DNA of 64,000 nucleotides from Bacillota bacterium (lineage in GTDB: Bacteria > Bacillota > Proteinivoracia > UBA4975 > VEMY01): positions 124,001 to 188,000 of the forward strand of contig VEMY01000010.1 of assembly GCA_009711825.1 (NCBI GenBank), written 5' to 3'. The notes beneath the pieces were generated by a model that saw only the letters and a list, made by a program, of their open reading frames with translations, ran no database searches and was not told where the DNA came from. Below are positions 25,072 through 34,235 of the stretch, piece after piece. The first letter of the stretch is position 1, and each line of letters begins with the position of its first letter. Both the position numbers and the translations under genes were made by a program.

Positions 25072-25167
25072 ATGCGTCCACCCCCTATTTATTAAATGCT
25101 TATAGATGGATTCTACTCTCTGGGCAAAAATTCCTGCTAGATAATTATATTCCCCAACAGACGGCCG

Positions 25168-27786
25168 CTATTCACCGGCCTGCATTTGCTCAGCAACAAT
25201 TGTCGGAACTTGTTCCAGGGCCTGGGGCAATTGCTGAGGATTGCGTCCGCCAGCCTGGGCCATATCGGGTCGACCGCCGCCGCCACCGCCCACTGCCTTG
25301 GCAACTTTACCAACCAATTTTCCGGCATGGAGTCCGGATTTCAACAAGTCCTTGCTGACCACAGCAACTAAATTCACCTTGTCATCGGCAGTTGTCGCCA
25401 AGACCACTACTCCTGACTTGAGTTTTGCGGCCAATTGTTCCGCCTGATTACGCAACGCTGCCATGTCGGCACTCTCTACCTGTCGGGCCAGCACCGGCAC
25501 CCCGTTGACATCTTCTGTCTGATCGAGGATGCTGGATGTTTGCAGTGAAAAAATCTGGCTCTGTAATTTTTCGTTCTCCTGACGATAACGGCGCAGTTCC
25601 GCCTGCAGTTCGCCAATGCGCTCGACAAGGTTTTCCGGTTTTGTTTTGGCAGCCTGAGCAGCAGCGGTCAAAGTGGTTTCCACTGTATGCAAATGCCGAA
25701 GCACTGCATCACCGGTGATTGCCTCAATCCTGCGTACGCCGGAACCAATGCCGGTTTCGCCAACTATTTTAAAACCGCGGATTCTGGCAGTAGTCTTCAC
25801 ATGAGTGCCGCCGCATAGCTCCTGACTGAAATCTCCCACAGAAACTACCCGCACCTGATCACCATACTTCTCGCCGAACAGCGCCACTGCCCCCTGTTTC
25901 CGGGCCTCATCCAGGCTCATCTCGGCTGCGGTCACCGGCAAATCGCTGGCAATCAGCGCGTTAACCCGGCCCTCTACTTGCTCCAACTCCTCAGGTGTCA
26001 GCGGTGATGTGTGGGTATAGTCAAACCGCAGCCGCCCGGGCTCCACCAGGGAACCGGCCTGACGCACATGCTCGCCGACCACATCCCGCAGGACCTTATG
26101 CAGCAGGTGGGTGGCTGTATGATTGGCCTGAATCTCCCGGCGTCGACCGGAAACCTCGGCCACCACCGAATCTCCGACGGCAATTTCTCCTGTAACCACC
26201 TGTCCGTGGTGCAGAACTATGCCGCCTGTGGCAGTCGTATTTTCCACCTGGACACTGGCGCTGCCGGCCTGAAGGATGCCAGTATCGCCAATCTGACCGC
26301 CACCTTCCGCGTAGAAAGGAGTTTTATCCAAGACGAGGATAACTTGTTCACCGACAGCGGCCTGTTCCCGTTTATCCGGGGCAAGTATTGCCAGCACCCG
26401 TCCGGAAGCCGACAGGGCACCGTAACCGGTAAACTCAGTGGCAGGCACATCCTTTAATTCACCGGACAGATCTCTGGTCATCATCGCGTCCACTTCGCTC
26501 CGGGCAGCCCGGGCTTGGGCACGCTGCTGCTCTAGTGCATTAGCAAAACCTTTTTCATCGACAACGAATCCCCGCTCGGCTGCAATTTCCTGGGTCAGGT
26601 CTAGGGGGAAGCCGTAGGTATCATAGAGCTTGAACGCCGTCTCACCATCCAGAGTTCCTCCGGCTGAAAGTGCCGCCAGTTCCCGCTCCATTAAATCCAT
26701 TCCCTGACTGATGGTAGCCAGGAACCGCTCCTCTTCATTAACTACAGTTTTTAAAATATGCTCTTGATTGGCAGAGAGTTCAGAATAAACATCGCCAAAC
26801 ATATCTACAACCTTTTGGACTCCGGTGTGCAGAAAACTCCCCTTCAATCCGCAGAGCATACCATGACGGACGGCTCTGCGCAAAAGGCGGCGCAGCACAT
26901 AGCCCCGGCCCTCATTGGCTGGCAAAATGCCGTCAGCCAGCATAAAGACCACTGCCCGGAGATGATCTCCGATCACCCGCAGGGAAGCGGTATAACGCGG
27001 GTTGCTGTACTCGACCTGTGCCAACTGTGCATAGTGTTCGATCAGCGGTAAAATCAGGTCACAATCATAATTGGTCTTTACCCCCTGGAGAACGGCAGCA
27101 ATCCGCTCCAGGCCCATGCCAGTGTCGATATTCGGTGAGGGCAGCGGGTTATAATTCCCTTCCTCATCTTTGTCATACTGGGTAAACACCAGGTTCCAGA
27201 CTTCCAGATACCGGTCACAATCACACCCGGGTTGGCACTTAGGATTGTCACAGCCCAGTTCCGGGCCCATATCATAGTAGATCTCTGAGCAGGGGCCACA
27301 GGGGCCGACGCCAATCTCCCAGAAATTGTCCTCTTTGCCCAGGCGGACAATCCGGTCCTTCGGCACGCCTATAGTCTTGTTCCAGATTTCCCAGGCTTCC
27401 TGATCATCGAGATAGACCGATACCCAAAGTTTTTCCGGCTCGAGATGCAAATGCTCCAGCAAAAACTCCCAGGCCCAGGTAATTGCCTCTTCCTTGAAAT
27501 AATCGCCAAAGGAGAAATTGCCCAGCATTTCAAAGAACGTGTGGTGACGGGCTGTCTTGCCCACCTCCTCAATATCGCCGGTACGGACACATTTCTGCGA
27601 ATTGACCATACGCCGTGTGGGTGGCGTTTTGACGCCGGTAAAATATTTCTTTAGCGGCGCCATGCCGGCGCCAATCAACAGCAAGCTGGGATCATTATCG
27701 GGGACCAAACTTGCGCTGGGAATGATGGTATGGCCCTTGCCTTCAAAAAATTTCAGGTAGCGTCTACGTATTTCATTACCTTGCAT
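25168..27786 (-). CDS. alaS: Alanyl-tRNA synthetase
   Basis: 872 residues. The frame opens with GTG at 27795, but GGAAAGG sits eight bases before the ATG at 27786, so MQGNEIRRRYLKFFEGKGH is the likely start. Class II core with motif 1 (ASLVPDNDPSLLLIGAGMAPLK region), motif 2 RHHTFFEMLGNFSFGDYF, motif 3 GMGLERIAAVLQG; editing domain HTATHLLH and CGGTHV zinc/editing motifs; C-terminal C-Ala domain with the Gly-rich GGGGGGRPDMAQAGG. Controlled by the T-box leader upstream. Confidence 0.97.
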   Translation of the reverse strand: MQGNEIRRRYLKFFEGKGHTIIPSASLVPDNDPSLLLIGAGMAPLKKYFTGVKTPPTRRMVNSQKCVRTGDIEEVGKTARHHTFFEMLGNFSFGDYFKEEAITWAWEFLLEHLHLEPEKLWVSVYLDDQEAWEIWNKTIGVPKDRIVRLGKEDNFWEIGVGPCGPCSEIYYDMGPELGCDNPKCQPGCDCDRYLEVWNLVFTQYDKDEEGNYNPLPSPNIDTGMGLERIAAVLQGVKTNYDCDLILPLIEHYAQLAQVEYSNPRYTASLRVIGDHLRAVVFMLADGILPANEGRGYVLRRLLRRAVRHGMLCGLKGSFLHTGVQKVVDMFGDVYSELSANQEHILKTVVNEEERFLATISQGMDLMERELAALSAGGTLDGETAFKLYDTYGFPLDLTQEIAAERGFVVDEKGFANALEQQRAQARAARSEVDAMMTRDLSGELKDVPATEFTGYGALSASGRVLAILAPDKREQAAVGEQVILVLDKTPFYAEGGGQIGDTGILQAGSASVQVENTTATGGIVLHHGQVVTGEIAVGDSVVAEVSGRRREIQANHTATHLLHKVLRDVVGEHVRQAGSLVEPGRLRFDYTHTSPLTPEELEQVEGRVNALIASDLPVTAAEMSLDEARKQGAVALFGEKYGDQVRVVSVGDFSQELCGGTHVKTTARIRGFKIVGETGIGSGVRRIEAITGDAVLRHLHTVETTLTAAAQAAKTKPENLVERIGELQAELRRYRQENEKLQSQIFSLQTSSILDQTEDVNGVPVLARQVESADMAALRNQAEQLAAKLKSGVVVLATTADDKVNLVAVVSKDLLKSGLHAGKLVGKVAKAVGGGGGGRPDMAQAGGRNPQQLPQALEQVPTIVAEQMQAGE

Positions 27787-27804
27787 TTTCATCACCTTTC
27801 CGGG

Positions 27805-28028
27805 AAATAAAATAACCCCTCCCTGTCAGGGACGGGTTGACCGCGGTACCACCCTGGTTACCGGCACAAAAGCGCCGGTCAGCTCCAATGATTTTTAACG
27901 GAATCACCCGGGGAGCTCATCACTCCCGCCTCCAGGGCGGCTGTCAGCGGGCTGTCAGGACCTTGCACCAACCGGTCCCTCTCTGGCTACAGCAGGGGCT
28001 GACTGACCCCTTCGCAGGCAACATATAT
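27805..28028 (-). ncRNA. T-box leader of alaS
   Basis: On the minus strand the leader ends with the T-box sequence AACCAGGGTGGTACCGCGG (27841-27859) followed by a terminator whose stem is AACCCGTCCCTG / GGGAGGGGTT and a TTATTTTATTT tail. Upstream, AGAGAGGGACCGGTTGGTG has the Stem I distal-loop features. A GCT triplet followed by G occurs in the region where the specifier should lie, fitting alanine, but I did not fold the RNA. Uncharged tRNA-Ala would stabilise the antiterminator. Confidence 0.93.
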
Positions 28029-28032
28029 ACTG

Positions 28033-28061
28033 ATTATATAGCCATGGCCGATTGGTGTCAA
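28033..28061 (-). promoter_or_regulatory. Consensus sigma-A promoter for the alaS T-box
   Basis: TTGACA (28056-28061), 17 bases, TATAAT (28033-28038): a perfect match to consensus on the minus strand. The -35 overlaps the stop codon of the upstream permease gene (28058-28060). Confidence 0.85.
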
Positions 28062-29116
28062 CTTTTGCCACGGAAAACCGGAATCACCAAATTGCGCAGC
28101 AGGATGCGCAGCACCGCCAAAACCGGAACAGCGATAATCATTCCGGTAATCCCCATAAACTGTCCCCCAGCCAAAAGCGCAAGAATGACAATCAATGGGT
28201 GCATGCCCATGCTTTTTCCCAGGACCTGGGGCGCAACCAAATGGCTTTCCACCTGCTGAATCAATGTTATCACTATCGCAACCTTCAGCGCAAGGATAGG
28301 CGACTTAAGCAAAGCCACCAGTACAGCAGGAATCGCGCCGAAAAACGGCCCAAAATAAGGGATGATGTTAGTAATGCCGGCAATCAGACCCAGGATTAGG
28401 GCAAAATCCACGCCCAGGAATAACAGCCCCAAATATGTGGAGATGGCAATTATCGTTGTTATAATCAATTGACCGCGGATATAATTGCCTAAGCTGTGAT
28501 CAATTTCGTAGATGATTTTCCTGGTTTTTGCCTGATGTTCCCTGGGCAACAGGCGATAGAAGGAATCCCTGACCAACGAAAAATCCTTCAAGAAATAGAA
28601 TGTCAGAATCAGAATCAAGACGATATTAAAAATCGCCCGGGCGATATTGGTTGTAAACTCTGGCATTCTCCCCAACAGACCGAGCAGATACGCCTCAAGA
28701 TTGTGGATGTTCTCCTCGAGCGCCAGCTCCACCGATTGCGGGAGCTGCAAGCGGTCTGTCGCTTCGTTAAACTCAACTATATATGTTTGGATCTGGGCGG
28801 TATACTCAGGAATCCGGCTGGCCAGACGGTTTACCTCCGCGGTAACCACCGGCACCAGGCGGGCGATACCTATAAACAATAACCCAAAAAACACGAAATA
28901 AATTACAAAGACCGCCAAAGTGCGATTGAATTTTTTGTCCTGCAACCAGATTACCACAGGATTCAATACATAGGAGATAATCAGTGCCACCAAAAATGGC
29001 GTAAAAATCGCCATCAATCGTTGCCGAAAGATTATCGCAAGCATAACCAAGATAAGGCCAGTAAACCCGAGAATAATTCTACGGACAGTCAAACTCTGAA
29101 GCATACGCCCCAACAC
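28058..29116 (-). CDS. AI-2E family transporter / permease (YrrI-like)
   Basis: 352-residue polytopic membrane protein of the AI-2E exporter (UPF0118) family. Hydrophobic segments near 13-50, 63-88, 155-175, 205-275 and 300-335; the family's conserved region is GQLIITTIIAISTYLGLLFLGV and PYFGPFFGAIPA. B. subtilis yrrI is located upstream of alaS as here. Individual members transport different things (autoinducer, sodium/proton exchange), so substrate is open. Confidence 0.85.
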   Translation of the reverse strand: MLGRMLQSLTVRRIILGFTGLILVMLAIIFRQRLMAIFTPFLVALIISYVLNPVVIWLQDKKFNRTLAVFVIYFVFFGLLFIGIARLVPVVTAEVNRLASRIPEYTAQIQTYIVEFNEATDRLQLPQSVELALEENIHNLEAYLLGLLGRMPEFTTNIARAIFNIVLILILTFYFLKDFSLVRDSFYRLLPREHQAKTRKIIYEIDHSLGNYIRGQLIITTIIAISTYLGLLFLGVDFALILGLIAGITNIIPYFGPFFGAIPAVLVALLKSPILALKVAIVITLIQQVESHLVAPQVLGKSMGMHPLIVILALLAGGQFMGITGMIIAVPVLAVLRILLRNLVIPVFRGKS

Positions 29117-29146
29117 ATAATCACCCCCCTTTATAGTATTGTTTTT

Positions 29147-29183
29147 CCCCGAAAAATAATAACAGGGGCGAAAAATCGCCCCT
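29147..29183 (-). terminator. Intrinsic terminator
   Basis: Minus strand AGGGGCG-ATTTTT-CGCCCCT followed by GTTATTATTTTTC, starting in the stop codon of the 68-residue gene. Confidence 0.75.
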
Positions 29184-29388
29184 AAAATTTACGTCTGTAT
29201 CTGCGTCTGTATCTAACCGGCCGGAAATCTTCACCGCCGGCATCCATGTCTCGATAACTTTCATTGTCGTCCGTTTCGTCCAGCAGCCCGGGAAACATTT
29301 TATCCAGTATCCGGCCACCATATGCCCGAGCTGCCAACATTCCCACCAAGCCGCCCATAATAAATCCGGTCCAATATCCTCTGCGCAC
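29182..29388 (-). CDS. Small YtxH-like membrane protein
   Basis: 68 residues from GTG at 29388, four bases after GGAGGTGG. MRRGYWTGFIMGGLVGMLAARAYGG is one Gly-rich membrane helix of the YtxH type; the tail is acidic then very basic (RYRRRYRRKF). No known function; probably an inner-membrane anchor. The overlapping frame 29121-29396 is a shadow. Confidence 0.65.
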   Translation of the reverse strand: MRRGYWTGFIMGGLVGMLAARAYGGRILDKMFPGLLDETDDNESYRDMDAGGEDFRPVRYRRRYRRKF

Positions 29389-29406
29389 AAATCCACCTCC
29401 GGTCGT

Positions 29407-29562
29407 TTATTCCAGCGCTATTAATGTGCCCTCGGTATCAACTTCATAAATAGTCGGCTGAAGCTTACTGTCGAAACTGAATAAGACGTAACAACTCCAG
29501 CAATAAAATTGGTTATTTGCCACTTTGCCTACGTCCCGGCAATCACAATTGGGACATCTCAT
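29407..29562 (-). CDS. Short zinc-ribbon protein
   Basis: A 51-codon gene. GGAGGGTT lies four bases before the ATG at 29562. The product begins MRCPNCDCRDVGKV and contains CWSC about 18 residues later, so two CxxC pairs form a rubredoxin-like knuckle; it ends TEGTLIALE. Between the PRC-barrel gene and the YtxH-like gene, all in the same direction with short gaps, so probably one operon. Function unknown. Confidence 0.7.
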   Translation of the reverse strand: MRCPNCDCRDVGKVANNQFYCWSCYVLFSFDSKLQPTIYEVDTEGTLIALE

Positions 29563-29581
29563 CTCTAACCCTCCACTAACA

Positions 29582-30106
29582 CTATCTTTCCCCCGGGGGC
29601 GTCTCTAATTCCTCTTTACCTTCAGATCCTGGTTGTAGGTAATCGCCAACCATTATACCTTCGCCAAACACCACTGGCCCCGAAAGCGGAACCTGAATCG
29701 GGTCATGAAACAACTCGTACAGCAATCCCTCCGACAGTTCCAAGGCCTCAATGTCCAGCCCTGAAAGCACAATATCCTGAACTGTGCCCAAGCGATTTCC
29801 CGACTTGGTGTAAACTGTCTTTTGCTTTAGTTTCTCCATCGAGTGCAGACCTTCCCGAATACTGCCGGCTTCGCGGCCGCTTATTACTTGGTGCGGGCCG
29901 TCTATCACGAGAACGTCACGGCCGATTTCTTTTAACTTGTCCGCCACCAAAAGGCGGGTGCGATCCAAAATTCCCCCGGAACCCAGCTGTAATGCGTGCA
30001 GGCGCCGTCTATCCAGGTCAAAAAGCAATTCCATTATATAACCGATTTGTTTGCCATCCTCCAAGCTAAGTACCGGCATTCCCAGGATGTCGCTGGCTTT
30101 CCGCAT
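29582..30106 (-). CDS. PRC-barrel domain protein (YrrD-like)
   Basis: 174 residues with two PRC-barrel-like halves: RKASDILGMPVLSLEDGKQIGYI at the N-terminus and KQKTVYTKSGNRLGTVQDIVL from residue ~92. PRC barrels bind RNA or protein partners (RimM, photosynthetic reaction centre). The same length and arrangement is seen in YrrD of B. subtilis, also near alaS. No catalytic residues. C-terminal tail is acidic. Confidence 0.8.
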   Translation of the reverse strand: MRKASDILGMPVLSLEDGKQIGYIMELLFDLDRRRLHALQLGSGGILDRTRLLVADKLKEIGRDVLVIDGPHQVISGREAGSIREGLHSMEKLKQKTVYTKSGNRLGTVQDIVLSGLDIEALELSEGLLYELFHDPIQVPLSGPVVFGEGIMVGDYLQPGSEGKEELETPPGER

Positions 30107-30227
30107 CGGTCACCCCTTTTTTGTTTATCCTTAGCATGCCCCGGAGATTGCAAAAAATACCCGGGGGAGGAATTTTCCCGGCCGACACCGTATTAATAAG
30201 CTAGTAACGAATTTAAGGGGGCAAAAA

Positions 30228-31241
30228 ATGATCCGAGTTGCTTGTGTTCAGCAAAAAGTAAAAATTCATCCTACCGAAGCCAGCTTTGCTGCCGATGTCG
30301 ACAAATTTATAGCCCAGGCCAAAAAAGAAAATTGCCGCCTGATTGCCTTTCCGGAAGGTTGCGGCGCGATGCTGGTAACCCAGTTTATGGCGAAACCCTT
30401 AGTGAAAACCTTGGCGGCGGCCTATAGCGAAACCGAACCGGAGGCCAAAGTGGGCAAGTTCGGCAAAAAAATTCTCGCTGCCAGTCTGGATAAGCTCACT
30501 GCTCTCCAGGACATGCCGAAAATCTTTAAAAACGAGGTTCGCAAAAACGGACCCCAATTGTTGGAGTCCTATAAGCGTGTGTTTGCCTCCGCTGCCGCAA
30601 AATATGAACTTTATGTGGTCGCAGGCAGTTGCTACGCCCCTGACCCGGAGACAGGAGAAATAGTGAACGCGGCCTATGTATTTGGCCCCGACGGCAGTTG
30701 TTTGGGGCATCAAAACAAAATTCATCTGTATATCGAAGATACTCATATTTGCGAACCGGGCCATGAAATCAGGACATTTGACACTGAATTCGGCCCCATC
30801 GGCGTGGTTATCTGCTATGAAGGCATGTTCCCGGAGATATCCCGGGTGCTGGCGTTAAAAGGTGCCAAAGTGTTAATCAATGTCTCTGCCTGCCCCGGAC
30901 GGTTATGTTGGAGCAAAATCCGGGCCGGTGCCTGGTCGCGCTGCCAGGACAACCAGACCTTCGGCATCCACAGTTGTCTGGTTGGAAAGAACGATATTAG
31001 CAAGCAATTTACCAAGGATTATAGCGGTCCCTCTTCAATCCTCGCCCCCCTGGATTTAACCGCTGACTACTCTGGCGTGTTGGCCCAGACCCCGCCCGAC
31101 GAAGAGAGCATAATTTTTGCTGATTGGGACTTTGCCGCCCTGGACAAAGTTCGCAGCGAAAGCGACACAAAGGTATTTCAGGAGATGCGGCCCGATGTTT
31201 ACCGCAAGTACATCCCCGGTTGCTATGATAATCTGGACTAA
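30228..31241 (+). CDS. Carbon-nitrogen hydrolase (nitrilase superfamily amidase)
   Basis: 337-residue cytoplasmic amidohydrolase. Catalytic triad is visible: Glu43 in AFPEG, Lys164 in HQNKIHLY, Cys196 in VVICYEGMFPE. A ~50-residue insertion (about 55-110, AAAYSETEPEAKVGKFGKK...) is not part of the core and distinguishes it from small omega-amidases. ATG follows AAGGGGGC. It is monocistronic, divergent from the PRC-barrel gene and convergent with gcvPB. The substrate is unknown; formamidase-, aliphatic amidase- and carbamoylputrescine-type activities are all possible. Confidence 0.85.
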   Translation: MIRVACVQQKVKIHPTEASFAADVDKFIAQAKKENCRLIAFPEGCGAMLVTQFMAKPLVKTLAAAYSETEPEAKVGKFGKKILAASLDKLTALQDMPKIFKNEVRKNGPQLLESYKRVFASAAAKYELYVVAGSCYAPDPETGEIVNAAYVFGPDGSCLGHQNKIHLYIEDTHICEPGHEIRTFDTEFGPIGVVICYEGMFPEISRVLALKGAKVLINVSACPGRLCWSKIRAGAWSRCQDNQTFGIHSCLVGKNDISKQFTKDYSGPSSILAPLDLTADYSGVLAQTPPDEESIIFADWDFAALDKVRSESDTKVFQEMRPDVYRKYIPGCYDNLD

Positions 31242-31248
31242 TCAAAAC

Positions 31249-31285
31249 ACGCTCTGGAGAACTTCCAGAGCGTCTTGATGTTTTT
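31249..31285 (+). terminator. Bidirectional terminator between the amidase and gcvPB
   Basis: ACGCTCTGGA-gaact-TCCAGAGCGT then cttgatgttttt on the plus strand; on the minus strand it is followed by GTTTTGATT. It ends both convergent transcripts. Confidence 0.8.
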
Positions 31286-32820
31286 CAACGCTTCTTTTTA
31301 AATGCCCGCCAGGTGCAAGCGAATTTGTCCATCTCCACCAGGGGCTCGGTGTCAATCTTGGTGATTGTGCTCCGGTGAGGCGCGGTGCGTACTAATTCCG
31401 GATCTTCGTATGCCTCCCGGGCCACCTGGCGGAGTATCTCCACATACTTATCGATATCGGCCTTTGAATAGGTCTCGGGTGGCTCCGGGGTGAAGGGCTC
31501 GGGGATTATCCTGGGATGGTGGCTTGTGAAATAGCTCTGCAAACCGTAATCAACAATCCGCCGGTTGATGTCATCAGTGCCGACCCCGGTCTCGGCCTGG
31601 AGCTTCTGCCAGCTAAATCGCGCCTGGTCCAGGCGATTTTTCCCCGGTGCCAGCGGCAGTGTCAGCCCTTCAATCTCCAGAAGTTTCTTGACCAGATAGT
31701 TGTTGTTGAGGATTGAGAGCTCAGCCACAGCCTGCAAACCCTCGGCGCCCAGACTGAGAATATAGGCATATGCCCTGAGCATAACCGCGGGCACACCATA
31801 AAATTTCCGCACCTTGCCGATACTCTCCGGACTGTCATAATTTAACCAGTGTTTCTCGCCATCAAATTCCACAGTTGGCACCGGCAAAAACCGCGCCAGT
31901 TTTTCTGTTGCCCCCAGGGCGCCGGCGCCGGGCCCCTGACACCCATGGGGCGAGGAAAAGGTCTTGTGTAAATTGTAATGACAAAGGTCAAATCCGGCTT
32001 CTCGGGCCCGGGAGATACCCAGCAACCCGTTCAGATTCGCCTGGTCGTAAACGCACAGGCCGCCTACTTCGTGGACTATGTCCACAAACTCCTTGATTCG
32101 GGGATTAAAGATGCCTGTGTCCTCGGGATTGGTGATGAGCAAAGCCGCTGTCCGCTGGGACACAATCGCTTTCAGGGTCTCGATATCCGGCAGTCCATCA
32201 TCCCCGGGCATCAGGGTCAGAACCTTGAAGCCGGCGGTGCTGGCTGCACCGGCGTTGCCGGGATGGGAGAGAATGGTAGTGATTACCTCATCCCTCTGCT
32301 CCCCTTCCCCTCGGGAATGATGATAGGCGCGGACAATCGCCGCATTGGTGTAAATCGCCTGGGTCCCACCGGCCGGCTGCAGGGAAAACCGGTCCATCCC
32401 CGATATTTCCTTTAAGAATTGCTCAAGCTCGTACATTACCTTGAGCATGCCCTGAACCGTGTTTTCATCCTGATAGGGATGCAGAGCAGCCATCTGGGGC
32501 GAACGCACAAACTGCTCGTGAATCTTAGGACTGTACTTCATCGTGCACGTTCCCAGGCCAATATCTATACATAGATCAGCGCCCAGGGTTTCCTGGGACA
32601 GACGTAAAAAATGGCGGAGCACTTGCATTTGCGAGAGCTCAGGCAATCTTGGCGGCGTTGTCCGCTGCATCTCTGCGGGGAGAAGGTTTTCGAGGGCACC
32701 GACTTGCTCTTTAACTGCTGGCTCCGGCGCCGGGGGGATAATGCCCCTCTCGCCGGGACTACCCTGCTCAAGAATTATCGGCTCATTCCACCTGGCCTGG
32801 TGAAAAGATTTGTTAGTCAT
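31285..32820 (-). CDS. gcvPB: Glycine dehydrogenase (decarboxylating) subunit 2
   Basis: C-terminal half of P-protein of the glycine cleavage system, PLP-dependent. 511 residues from the ATG at 32820 (AGGGGG seven bases before it; overlaps the gcvPA stop by eight bases). PLP lysine lies in CHYNLHKTFSSPHG, followed by GPGAGALG. Sequence near QPAGGTQAIYTNA and NGLLGISRAREAGFD fits. Works with gcvPA as a heterotetramer. gcvT and gcvH are not in the window. Confidence 0.95.
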   Translation of the reverse strand: MTNKSFHQARWNEPIILEQGSPGERGIIPPAPEPAVKEQVGALENLLPAEMQRTTPPRLPELSQMQVLRHFLRLSQETLGADLCIDIGLGTCTMKYSPKIHEQFVRSPQMAALHPYQDENTVQGMLKVMYELEQFLKEISGMDRFSLQPAGGTQAIYTNAAIVRAYHHSRGEGEQRDEVITTILSHPGNAGAASTAGFKVLTLMPGDDGLPDIETLKAIVSQRTAALLITNPEDTGIFNPRIKEFVDIVHEVGGLCVYDQANLNGLLGISRAREAGFDLCHYNLHKTFSSPHGCQGPGAGALGATEKLARFLPVPTVEFDGEKHWLNYDSPESIGKVRKFYGVPAVMLRAYAYILSLGAEGLQAVAELSILNNNYLVKKLLEIEGLTLPLAPGKNRLDQARFSWQKLQAETGVGTDDINRRIVDYGLQSYFTSHHPRIIPEPFTPEPPETYSKADIDKYVEILRQVAREAYEDPELVRTAPHRSTITKIDTEPLVEMDKFACTWRAFKKKR

Positions 32821-34222
32821 TGCCGTTCCCCCTCTCACCAGCAAGAATTTCCTGCAGGGCACAGGCTAGACGCTGAATGTCAGCCTGGGTGATAACTTCC
32901 GTCACGCAAAACAGGGCACTTTGCCCCAGGTGGGGAAAGTCCTGGGATAAGTCTTTGCCGCCGAAAATCCCGTATTCCAAGAGCGCCTTGTTAATTGACG
33001 CCACCGAACGACCACAGGCGTCAAAATTGAGGACAAACTCTTTGAAGATTGGACCTGTAAACCGGGCCTCCACCCCCGGAAGCGCGGAGAACACCTGCCG
33101 GGCATAATTGCTGCGATAGACGATTGTCTCTCCCAGCTCCCGCAGGCCCTGGGGTCCCATCAGAGACAGATAAACTGCCGCCGTAATTGCCCAGAGCCCC
33201 GATTCGGTGCCAAAGTATTCATTGGCCTTCTCGCGGCCCTCATGGGATGTCCGGTAATTGAGGGCCCGGGCCCAACCATACTCGCCCTCTCGCTGGGTAG
33301 TGGTGATTCCATAGAGGTAGGTGGGATACTGGTTGATAAACTCCGGTTCGTCCCGGGTGGCGATAAACCCGCCGCAACCGCCGCCGTACTGCATATGCAT
33401 GCCCAGGGGCTGAATATCTCCCACAACAATATCTGCCCCATAATTGGCGGGGGACTCAAGCAAACCCAGGGATGATGGGTCGGCGCTCACAACAAACAAA
33501 GCCTGCTGGCTATGGACCAGGGTGGCGATTTCCCGCACATCGGTTTCAATGGCGCCCAGATATGTGGGGTTCTCAACAAACACCGCCGCTGTTCCTGGTG
33601 TAAGTTTTGCCTGTAAGTCCTCCAGGTTCAGCCGTCCACTGTCCGCATCGGTTTGTACAGGCACCACCTGGGCTACAGGGCGGCAATAGTCCTGTAGCTG
33701 GCTGAGCACCTCCGGGTGCATTGTTGCCGGCACCAACACGCGGGTGCCGCCGGTGATGCGAGTGGCCATGCGCAGAGCGGACGCTGCTGCCTGCCCGCCA
33801 TCGTACAAAGTGTAGCTCACCACATCTAAGTCCAGCAACTCTGCCATCAGACTGCAGTATTCAAAAATCGCCTGCATCTTGCCGTGATCAGAATAGGTCT
33901 CGCCGCAGTATGCTGTGAGAAACTCGGCCCGGCTGTTGACCTCATCACAGACTGCCGGAACATAATGCTGATAACAGCCGGCCCCCAGGAAGCTTATATA
34001 TTCCTGGCAATTGGCGTTCCCAGCCAGCACAGCTTGCACGTGTCGCTTAAGTTCATATTCTTCCAACAAAGGTGGCGGCAGCTTCATTTTGCCGGGAAAT
34101 CTCAAGTCATCCGGTATGTCCTTAAGCAGCACTTCCACCGAATCAATTCCCAACTCCCGGAGCAGCGCTTGCTTCGCAGCCGGCACGCTGCCGGGCATAT
34201 ACGGATATGTTCTTTTGGTCAT
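32813..34222 (-). CDS. gcvPA: Glycine dehydrogenase (decarboxylating) subunit 1
   Basis: N-terminal half of P-protein, 469 residues from the ATG at 34222 (AGAGGTGACAAA before it); the frame is open to 34261 but overlaps the previous gene. MTKRTYPYMPGSVPAAKQALLRELG is the usual start; DDLRFPGKMKLPPPLLEEYEL, the FLGAGCYQHYVPAV substrate loop and YDGGQAAASAL are conserved. Translationally coupled with gcvPB. The upstream gene is an AcoX-type kinase 13 bases away. Confidence 0.95.
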   Translation of the reverse strand: MTKRTYPYMPGSVPAAKQALLRELGIDSVEVLLKDIPDDLRFPGKMKLPPPLLEEYELKRHVQAVLAGNANCQEYISFLGAGCYQHYVPAVCDEVNSRAEFLTAYCGETYSDHGKMQAIFEYCSLMAELLDLDVVSYTLYDGGQAAASALRMATRITGGTRVLVPATMHPEVLSQLQDYCRPVAQVVPVQTDADSGRLNLEDLQAKLTPGTAAVFVENPTYLGAIETDVREIATLVHSQQALFVVSADPSSLGLLESPANYGADIVVGDIQPLGMHMQYGGGCGGFIATRDEPEFINQYPTYLYGITTTQREGEYGWARALNYRTSHEGREKANEYFGTESGLWAITAAVYLSLMGPQGLRELGETIVYRSNYARQVFSALPGVEARFTGPIFKEFVLNFDACGRSVASINKALLEYGIFGGKDLSQDFPHLGQSALFCVTEVITQADIQRLACALQEILAGERGNGND

Positions 34223-34235
34223 TTTGTCACCTCTC

